A DNA stretch of 9,836 bases, taken from Thermoplasmatales archaeon UBA582 (GTDB lineage: Archaea > Thermoplasmatota > Thermoplasmata > Thermoplasmatales > Thermoplasmataceae). Positions 1 to 4,797 of the stretch are shown here, piece after piece. The notes below the pieces were generated by a model that saw only the letters and a list, made by a program, of their open reading frames with translations, had not been told where the DNA came from and searched no databases. The number at the start of each line of letters is the position of its first letter. Position 1 is the first letter of the stretch. The DNA lies in NCBI GenBank assembly GCA_002502705.1, contig DAQB01000160.1:5118-14953 (forward strand), in the 5' to 3' direction. A program made the translations under genes and the position numbers.

Positions 1-185
1 TTGAAAGCATGATCAACAGAAGATGTGTTGTCAAATTAGTCACTCCGGAAAGGATTGAGGTCTTGCTTGATTCCCAGGTCTGGGCAGCTGAGCTCTTTGA
101 CAAGAATGAGAAAATCGCCCCTGGTGACAAGGCAGTCGTGAAGGATGTAAGCGGCCTGAAGCTTATCATTAAAAAGGTTGAGTGA
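1..185 (+). CDS. NfeD-like C-terminal domain protein, 3' end only
   Basis: Sixty codons are open from base 3 to a TGA at 183-185; the start lies before the window. The visible sequence reads as a small all-beta OB-like domain: a VVKLVTPERIEVLL strand pair, a WAAELFD segment, then IAPGDKAVVKDVSGLKLIIKK at the C-terminus. The pattern of W-x-A, a Gly-Asp turn and a closing V-x-G-L-x-L-x-I strand is what the soluble C-terminal domain of NfeD proteins looks like. NfeD proteins are membrane proteins usually encoded beside a stomatin/prohibitin homologue or an NfeD serine protease, and are tied to membrane quality control. Neither the membrane segments nor a stomatin neighbour can be seen here, so the family call rests on this short domain alone. 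An internal ATG at 9 would give a 58-residue product, but full-length NfeD is more likely. Confidence 0.6.
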   Translation, partial: ESMINRRCVVKLVTPERIEVLLDSQVWAAELFDKNEKIAPGDKAVVKDVSGLKLIIKKVE

Positions 186-192
186 TTGGCAG

Positions 193-198
193 TTTTTT
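193..198 (+). terminator. Oligo-T run after the NfeD-like gene
   Basis: Six consecutive T residues lie eight bases after the stop codon of the NfeD-like gene. Archaeal RNA polymerase commonly terminates on short oligo-T tracts without a hairpin, so this fits an intrinsic terminator. No stem precedes it, and a six-base run can occur by chance. Confidence 0.3.
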
Positions 199-285
199 AC
201 AAAATTATGGTTTAAAGGTTTGAATAATGGATTGGAAAGCATCTTGTTAGATTTTCATCTGTTGAATGCCTTTCCATCGGCGAAA

Positions 286-450
286 TTAATGCGCAGGCCC
301 AAAATTTCCTGTATATCGCATCCTAAAACGAACGCCTACCGGGTTCCCTTCTTCATTATCGATAAATCTTAACAGTATTAAGCCTGAATACGGGTATGCA
401 GCAGGGAAGTTCTCCTTGATGTGCCTGCTTATAATCCTTTCTCCAAGCAT
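286..450 (-). CDS. Possible small protein (54 aa), unrecognised
   Basis: On the minus strand an ATG at 450 opens a 54-codon frame ending in TAA at 286-288. The product begins MLGERIISRHIKENF and ends RMRYTGNFGPAH, with a hydrophobic strand-like GLILLRFI followed by DNEEGNPVGVRF. The composition is balanced and looks like protein rather than noise, and the frame stays open for another 15 codons upstream of the ATG, back to a TGA overlapping the end of the DsrE-family gene. No alternative start (ATG, GTG, TTG) occurs in that extension. The ATG is 37 bases downstream of the DsrE-family stop, on the same strand, so co-transcription is possible. No Shine-Dalgarno sequence is visible. It could be a genuine small gene, a remnant of a longer one, or chance. 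No family is recognised. The overlapping plus-strand frame (178-372) looks less protein-like. Confidence 0.4.
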   Translation of the reverse strand: MLGERIISRHIKENFPAAYPYSGLILLRFIDNEEGNPVGVRFRMRYTGNFGPAH

Positions 451-487
451 TAAATGAAACTGATTGTTTCGATCTTCCCGGAAGGGA

Positions 488-829
488 TCAGAAGCTCAGA
501 ACAGTGTAACCTGAATTAACGTAATGCGAGATCCTCTCGCCCGCAGGCTTCAGGCTGACTCCCATGGACTCAAGCTTCTCTTTCTTACCGCTCCTCTCTG
601 CTATAAATACGCAGGCAGAATCGATTGCACCAAGGTTGTAAAGTTTAGTGAATGCCTCAAGTGGAGGCCCATTTAATTCAGTGATGTATTCCTCACTTGG
701 TCCAAAGAATATAACCTTGAGGTCGTCGTATCTTTTAGCCTCAGCGGATCTGGAGGCGTTAACCAGACCAATATTGGCTCTCTCCGGATCTTCCTTGCCT
801 GCAATTATCAAAAATAGCACTTTGCCCAT
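488..829 (-). CDS. DsrE/DsrF-like family protein
   Basis: A complete 113-residue protein, the usual length for single-domain DsrE-like proteins. It opens with a beta strand and loop KVLFLIIAGKEDPERA, matching the family start in which a hydrophobic strand is followed by a Gly/Asp/Pro-rich loop and an amphipathic helix. A second strand KVIFFGPSEEYI follows, then a helix, then the segment containing a single Cys (Cys73, in SACVFIAE), then a GV...YTVLSF C-terminal strand. Members of the family form small homo- or hetero-oligomers in the cytoplasm; those of the TusBCD/DsrEFH branch relay sulfur through a conserved Cys, while many archaeal members have no assigned function. Cys73 falls near the usual position of the reactive Cys, but this protein cannot be assigned to the Tus/Dsr branch. 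It is divergent from polX. An AT-rich stretch at about 846-854 (TAATATC on the minus strand) lies at a TATA-like distance from the ATG, suggesting a leaderless mRNA. Confidence 0.75.
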   Translation of the reverse strand: MGKVLFLIIAGKEDPERANIGLVNASRSAEAKRYDDLKVIFFGPSEEYITELNGPPLEAFTKLYNLGAIDSACVFIAERSGKKEKLESMGVSLKPAGERISHYVNSGYTVLSF

Positions 830-928
830 GCCTATTGATTATTTGATGATATTAATGCATTGTGTTAAGACGGAGGAAAACACTGAATAAGAAGAAAAAG
901 TAGATATTGCATTCATGTATGATAATGC
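830..928. promoter_or_regulatory. Divergent promoter region between DsrE-like gene and polX
   Basis: This 99-base gap separates two divergent starts and should hold both promoters. For the minus-strand gene, TAATATC (846-854, read on the minus strand) is centred about 21 bases before the ATG. For polX, a purine tract at 890-900 (AGAAGAAAAAG) followed by TAGATATTG at 901-909 resembles an archaeal BRE plus TATA pair about 24 bases before the GTG. Neither gene shows a Shine-Dalgarno match, which fits leaderless transcription. The boxes are degenerate, so exact positions are uncertain. Confidence 0.35.
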
Positions 929-2635
929 GTGTTTAACGACGAGCTTTCTGAGATATTCAGTGAGATGGCCGATATTGAGGAAATTGAAGGAAAGCGCTGG
1001 GAATCTCTGGCCTACAGAAAGGTTTCTGGAAACATTGCCGCGTTAGGCGAGGATATAAGGGAAATATACCGGCGGAACGAGCTCAGAAAGATAGAGGGTG
1101 TTGGTGATGCCATAGCAAAAAAGATTTCTCAGTACATAAATGAAGGCAGGATAACAGCCTACGATGAAATGAAAAAGAAGTATCCCATTAACTTCAGGGA
1201 TCTGAGAAAAATCCAGGGCCTTGGTCCTAAAAAAATAGCCGTTTTATTTACTGAACTTGGGGTGACAAACATTTCACAGCTCTCAGATGCCATAAACAGT
1301 CATAAAATTGCGGATCTGCCTGGATTCGGAAGCAAGAGCGAGGAGAAGCTGAAGAAGAGCCTGGAAACATTTCAGCAGGTTGGTTCAAATAGAATCCTCC
1401 TGGCAAAAGGACTTAGAGAGATAGATTATATCAGAGAGAAGCTACTGGCGTCAGGTCTTTTCGAGAAGGTGGAGGCTGCAGGCTCGTCAAGAAGGATGCG
1501 TGAAACTGTCGGGGACATTGATCTTCTGGCTATAACAGGTAACGTGGAAAGTGCAACTGATTATTTTCTCAGTCTGGATCGAATAGAGGGTGCTGTTTCC
1601 CGCGGTGAGTCGAAAGTAACTGTAAACCTTAAAATCGGGATAACATGCGATTTGAGATTCATAGAACCGGACTCATTTGGAGCTGCGTTGCAGTATTTTA
1701 CAGGCAGCAAGGATCATAACGTCAAGTTACGGGATCTCGCCATATCAAAAGGCATGAAACTGAACGAATACGGCCTTTTCGCAGCTGATCAAAAGATCGC
1801 AGGTGCTTTTGAGAATCAGATTTATGAAAAACTCGGTCTGATGTATATACCTCCAGAGCTCAGGGAGGACAGAGGTGAAATAGATGCTGCACTGTCAGGT
1901 AAGATCCCACGCCTTATAGAATATAATGAGGTAAAAGGAGATCTGCATATGCATACCTTCGACAGCGACGGCTCTGCTTCACTGGAGGAGATGGCTGGTG
2001 CTGCTAAAGCCTCCGGACTTGAATATATTGCTGTTACCAATCACAGCAAATCCCTTATGATAGCAAACGGCCTGAATGAAGAAAGATTCAATACTTTCAA
2101 CAAAGAAGTTGAAAGGATTTCAGAGAAACTTGATTTCAGCATACTCAAGGGTGTTGAACTCGAGATTCTGAAGGACGGGTCGCTTGATCTACCGTCAACC
2201 TCACTGAAGAGAATGGATTTTGTGCTGGGGGCAATGCACCAGTTTGTCTCCCAGGATCGCGAAGAGAATACTAACAGACTTCTGAATGCAATAAGGTCCG
2301 GTCTTGTGAGCTCCATAGCTCATCCCACTGGAAGATTAATAGGTTCGAGACCCCCATATCAGCTGGATATGGATAGAATTATGGAGGCATGTGCTTCTGA
2401 AGGCGTCTTTCTCGAAATAAATGGCTCGCCTGAAAGATCCGATCTTCCATCTGACCTTGCGAGGAGAGCTGCCGGATTCGGCGTAAAGTTCACGCTTGGG
2501 AGCGATGCCCACAATATGAATGATCTCTCCAATATAAGAATTGCAACTGCCGTGGCAAGGAGGGGTTGGCTGACTAAAGATGATGTTGTCAATGCGATGA
2601 ATCTCCAGGACATTCGAAAGGCACTGAGAACCTGA
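929..2635 (+). CDS. polX: DNA polymerase X with C-terminal PHP domain
   Basis: A 568-residue protein, the normal length for bacterial/archaeal PolX (B. subtilis PolX is about 570). It is a template-directed repair polymerase that fills short gaps in base-excision repair; in studied members the PHP domain adds a metal-dependent 3'-5' exonuclease and AP-endonuclease activity. Residues 1-80 form the 8-kDa-type domain with helix-hairpin-helix GVGDAIAKKI (57-66); further HhH-like turns are QGLGPKKI (96-103) and LPGFGSKSEEKL (130-141). The palm has GSSRR (185-189), the catalytic pair GDID (D196, D198) and a third Asp at 241 (CDLRF). YFTGSKDHN (256-264) is the thumb signature. The PHP domain (335-568) keeps likely metal ligands: H340, H342, H372, E410, H437, H465, D526, H528. 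The usual T-D-H is T-N-H at 370-372, but the His is kept. The GTG start follows an in-frame stop at 923-925 and matches the family N-terminus; no Shine-Dalgarno sequence is seen. Confidence 0.95.
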   Translation: MFNDELSEIFSEMADIEEIEGKRWESLAYRKVSGNIAALGEDIREIYRRNELRKIEGVGDAIAKKISQYINEGRITAYDEMKKKYPINFRDLRKIQGLGPKKIAVLFTELGVTNISQLSDAINSHKIADLPGFGSKSEEKLKKSLETFQQVGSNRILLAKGLREIDYIREKLLASGLFEKVEAAGSSRRMRETVGDIDLLAITGNVESATDYFLSLDRIEGAVSRGESKVTVNLKIGITCDLRFIEPDSFGAALQYFTGSKDHNVKLRDLAISKGMKLNEYGLFAADQKIAGAFENQIYEKLGLMYIPPELREDRGEIDAALSGKIPRLIEYNEVKGDLHMHTFDSDGSASLEEMAGAAKASGLEYIAVTNHSKSLMIANGLNEERFNTFNKEVERISEKLDFSILKGVELEILKDGSLDLPSTSLKRMDFVLGAMHQFVSQDREENTNRLLNAIRSGLVSSIAHPTGRLIGSRPPYQLDMDRIMEACASEGVFLEINGSPERSDLPSDLARRAAGFGVKFTLGSDAHNMNDLSNIRIATAVARRGWLTKDDVVNAMNLQDIRKALRT

Positions 2636-2647
2636 AAAGCAAAGCTA

Positions 2648-2658
2648 TTTCCCTTTTT
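2648..2658 (+). terminator. T-rich tract after polX
   Basis: The sequence TTTCCCTTTTT lies 13-23 bases after the polX stop codon. Two T runs interrupted by CCC are compatible with archaeal oligo-T termination. There is no preceding stem, so support is weak. Confidence 0.25.
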
Positions 2659-2677
2659 CGTCGATTATGCCGTAATC

Positions 2678-2685
2678 ATATTATT
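2678..2685 (+). promoter_or_regulatory. TATA-like element for the 120-aa gene
   Basis: CATATTATT at about 2678-2686 is centred roughly 25 bases before the ATG at 2707, the spacing expected if transcription starts at or next to the start codon. No Shine-Dalgarno sequence precedes the ATG, in line with a leaderless message. The box is imperfect. Confidence 0.35.
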
Positions 2686-2706
2686 GAAAATTGGACTGTA
2701 CTTCCC

Positions 2707-3069
2707 ATGTTTGACCATAATAGAAAGAAAAAACTTGAAAACGCAAAAAAATATGTCACTGGTCACGAGGCCGAATGCTTCAATGCAGTTTTTCGAAAAT
2801 TGAATTCCCTCGAAGATGGGGCATTTCAGGCTGGCATCTTCAAAATGAAATATGTGTATAGCGAGGTAAAGATACCGGGCAAGGAAGAGGTAGAGGTTAT
2901 TGAGGATGTTCCGGACAGCATTGATAATGTATACTCAATGAGCTTTGACGTGACCGACACTGTGAAGAATGAATTGTTAGGAATTGTATTTTACAGGGAT
3001 AGTGTATCTACTTATCCTTCCATACATGAAAAAGAAATTGAAAGGATTGCCATGTCGATACTTGGTTAA
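2707..3069 (+). CDS. Hypothetical protein (120 aa)
   Basis: I do not recognise a family. The protein begins with a strongly basic helix (MFDHNRKKKLENAKKY), continues with GHEAECFNAVFRKLNS around a single Cys at 24, then a beta-rich middle (GAFQAGIFKMKYVYSEV), an acidic stretch (EEVEVIEDVPDSID, about residues 60-73), two further strands (YSMSFDVTDTV, LLGIVFYRDS) and a C-terminal amphipathic helix (HEKEIERIAMSIL). There is no signal peptide or membrane segment, so it is probably cytoplasmic. The alternation of helix and strands, sensible codon use and a TATA-like box at a fitting distance support a real gene. It has its own apparent promoter after the polX T tract and is followed by the promoter of the dehydrogenase gene, so it is likely transcribed alone. 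The start is the ATG at 2707; no upstream in-frame alternative looks better. Confidence 0.75.
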   Translation: MFDHNRKKKLENAKKYVTGHEAECFNAVFRKLNSLEDGAFQAGIFKMKYVYSEVKIPGKEEVEVIEDVPDSIDNVYSMSFDVTDTVKNELLGIVFYRDSVSTYPSIHEKEIERIAMSILG

Positions 3070-3116
3070 TTCTGTTAAATCAACGCAAATGTTATTAAAC
3101 TTTATAAACTAATACG

Positions 3117-3125
3117 TTTATAAAT
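3117..3125 (+). promoter_or_regulatory. TATA box for the dehydrogenase/QueA-like unit
   Basis: TTTATAAAT at 3117-3125 is a near-consensus archaeal TATA box, centred about 25 bases before the ATG at 3146. This is the position expected for a leaderless transcript starting at the ATG. A second TATA-like TTTATAAAC begins at 3101, sixteen bases further up, and could act as an alternative promoter or reflect the general AT richness. The close pair of near-identical boxes is the clearest promoter signal in the window. Confidence 0.6.
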
Positions 3126-3145
3126 AACACCAGCCTCTTCCTGCC

Positions 3146-3784
3146 ATGGAAAAGGTTGTGATTATAAGTGGTGGCACTAAGGGTCTGGGAAAATCTCTGG
3201 TCAGGTTGTTCAAAAAAGGTGGATGGCTCGTATCATCTTTTGGAAGAAGTGTTTCCAGAAATGGCATTGAAAGCGATACGGGAATACTGTGGACTAAGGC
3301 GGATATGCGCTTTGAGTCTGATATTGATATTGTAATTAAGAGGACAATGGAGGAATTTGGCCCCCCAAATGTGCTAATACTCAATGCGGGCACAATATCC
3401 CCCTGCAAGGAAATTGTTGACGACAGCATATTGAATCTGAGGAAGAATTTTGAGATAAATGTTTTTGCGAATACATACCTGACACAGCTTTTTCTAGCGA
3501 ATTCAAAGAATGGGCTGGTTGTACACATAACTTCGGATGTTTCAAAGACACCGGCCCTGGGATGGTCTTTTTATGGTTCATCGAAGCCCGCAATGGATTA
3601 CATTATCCGGGCGCTGACAGTTGAGGTTCCTGATTCAAGGTTTCTTTCAATTGATCCAGGCGACATGGCCACTGAGATGCACTTTATTGCAGATCCAACG
3701 GCGGATTCTGATGAACTGCAGTCACCAGAGAAGGCAGCAGAAAGCGTATTTCAGAAGATTATAAGCGAGGCTGGTGCAGTTTGA
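3146..3784 (+). CDS. Short-chain dehydrogenase/reductase (SDR family)
   Basis: A 212-residue Rossmann-fold oxidoreductase, slightly shorter than the usual 240-260 residues of classical SDRs. The N-terminal strand and turn GGTKGLG (9-15) match the TGxxxGxG dinucleotide-binding loop, and NAG (80-82) matches the NNAG motif. N105, S130, Y143 and K147 fit the Asn-Ser-Tyr-Lys tetrad; the Tyr and Lys sit in YGSSK. PGD (171-173) corresponds to the PG motif after strand 6. FGRS (32-35) after strand 2 has an Arg where NADPH-preferring members often have a basic residue, so NADP is a reasonable guess. The C-terminal substrate loop is short. The substrate cannot be read from sequence. The start follows a strong TATA box at leaderless spacing. 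The stop overlaps the next gene by four bases (TTGA), so the two are one operon and are probably translationally coupled. Confidence 0.9.
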   Translation: MEKVVIISGGTKGLGKSLVRLFKKGGWLVSSFGRSVSRNGIESDTGILWTKADMRFESDIDIVIKRTMEEFGPPNVLILNAGTISPCKEIVDDSILNLRKNFEINVFANTYLTQLFLANSKNGLVVHITSDVSKTPALGWSFYGSSKPAMDYIIRALTVEVPDSRFLSIDPGDMATEMHFIADPTADSDELQSPEKAAESVFQKIISEAGAV

Positions 3785-4797
3785 ATGGACAGAACCTGAT
3801 ACTTATACCTGAAACTAAGACGGGGATTCCGCAGGAATATACGGGAAGAAGAAGATCAGAAGTTAAACTGCTCCGTATAGATAGAATGAAAGGATCTTTT
3901 GAGTTTGGTGAATTTGAGGCAATTTTTAACCTTCTTAACCCGGGTGATGTGCTGGTATTCAATAACAGTTCATTGGTACCGGCCCACTTCAGGCCTTATG
4001 ACAGGGAAGAAGAGAAGTTTGTGGACATAAACATCGGGTATCACGAGAAGGGCCTTATTGCAGAGGCTAGATCCAGGCAGACGAATTTCCACGCAGGAAA
4101 GAGGTTATACTTTGCAGATGGTTCTTATATTTCTCTATCCCGCAGAATGAAGGATTATGGAAGATATTGGGAAATTGATCCTGGAAACGGTTTTGATTTC
4201 CATGGACTGAGTTCATCCGAAGGCTCGTACATAATTTACGATGAAAACATGCGGTATTTACCAGGAAGTGTATATGCTTCTGAAATTGCCAGAATTCCTG
4301 GTTCTGTTGAATATCCTTCAGCATCCAGACCGTTTACGGGTTTGATAATGAACAGGCTGAAGAAGAATGGAATAAGGACTCTGGAAATAACACTGCATTG
4401 CAATCTTGGATCGCTCGACGCAACTGAGTTTTATAACAAAAAACACCTGCTTCCTGAATATTTCTCTGTCAATGCAGATGTCGCTGAAGAGCTGACATAT
4501 CTCAGCAGAAATGGCTCCAGGATAATAGCGGTCGGCACAACGGTTGTCAGAGCCTTGGAAAGCGCAAGGAAAGGCGACAAATTTTACCCTGCTCATGGCT
4601 ATACCAATATTATGATTGATGGATACAGGAAGACAGGGATCAATGGCCTCGTAACCGGGATGCATGACCCTTCAACATCCCATCTCCTCATGCTCTCAAA
4701 TTTTGTGGACATTGAATTGATTAAAGCATCATATTCAGCAGCTGCCGAAAGCGGTTTCACCTGGCATGAGTTTGGTGATTCATGTATAATATTATGA
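3781..4797 (+). CDS. QueA-like (S-adenosylmethionine:tRNA ribosyltransferase-isomerase family) protein
   Basis: A 338-residue protein, near the family's normal length of about 340-350. Bacterial QueA transfers the ribosyl part of S-adenosylmethionine to preQ1 in tRNA to give epoxyqueuosine. Recognisable landmarks in order are GDVLVFNNSSLVPA (55-68, for GDxLVxNDTRVxxAR), a central YPSASRPFTG (178-187, for APTAGLHFT), TLHCNLGS (204-211, for TLHVGxGT), AVGTTVVRALES (250-261), a DPSTSHLLML stretch (296-305, for LPxSTLLML) and FGDSCIIL at the end (for YGDAMLL). Overall order and spacing agree, but several residues conserved in bacterial QueA differ, including the Arg of NDTR and the His of GLHF. 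The start is a TTG overlapping the preceding TGA; the nearby ATG at 3786 hits a stop after four codons, and GGTG lies just upstream. Archaea normally make archaeosine, which does not need QueA, so the true reaction is uncertain. The 3' end overlaps the convergent protease gene by six bases. Confidence 0.85.
   Translation: MNGQNLILIPETKTGIPQEYTGRRRSEVKLLRIDRMKGSFEFGEFEAIFNLLNPGDVLVFNNSSLVPAHFRPYDREEEKFVDINIGYHEKGLIAEARSRQTNFHAGKRLYFADGSYISLSRRMKDYGRYWEIDPGNGFDFHGLSSSEGSYIIYDENMRYLPGSVYASEIARIPGSVEYPSASRPFTGLIMNRLKKNGIRTLEITLHCNLGSLDATEFYNKKHLLPEYFSVNADVAEELTYLSRNGSRIIAVGTTVVRALESARKGDKFYPAHGYTNIMIDGYRKTGINGLVTGMHDPSTSHLLMLSNFVDIELIKASYSAAAESGFTWHEFGDSCIIL

Noticed and set aside
36..242. A 68-codon minus-strand frame opposite the NfeD-like gene
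   Set aside because: It is antisense to the coherent NfeD-like domain and has no recognisable features.
178..372. A 64-codon plus-strand frame after the NfeD-like gene
   Set aside because: It starts inside the end of the NfeD-like gene, has no promoter or Shine-Dalgarno sequence, and its translation looks less protein-like than the minus-strand frame over the same bases.
186..487. Search for tRNA, small RNA or repeat array in the left intergenic region
   Set aside because: No T-loop-like GGTTCRA box with matching acceptor stem, no direct repeats and no CRISPR-like spacing were found.
471..489. Palindrome-like GATCTTCCCGGAAGGGATC at the end of the DsrE-like gene
   Set aside because: The central symmetry leaves a one-base loop, too small for an RNA hairpin, and there is no T run beyond it; no terminator or binding-site role can be supported.
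3118..3528. A 136-codon minus-strand frame opposite the dehydrogenase
   Set aside because: The plus strand encodes a full set of SDR motifs; the minus frame has none and also covers the promoter.
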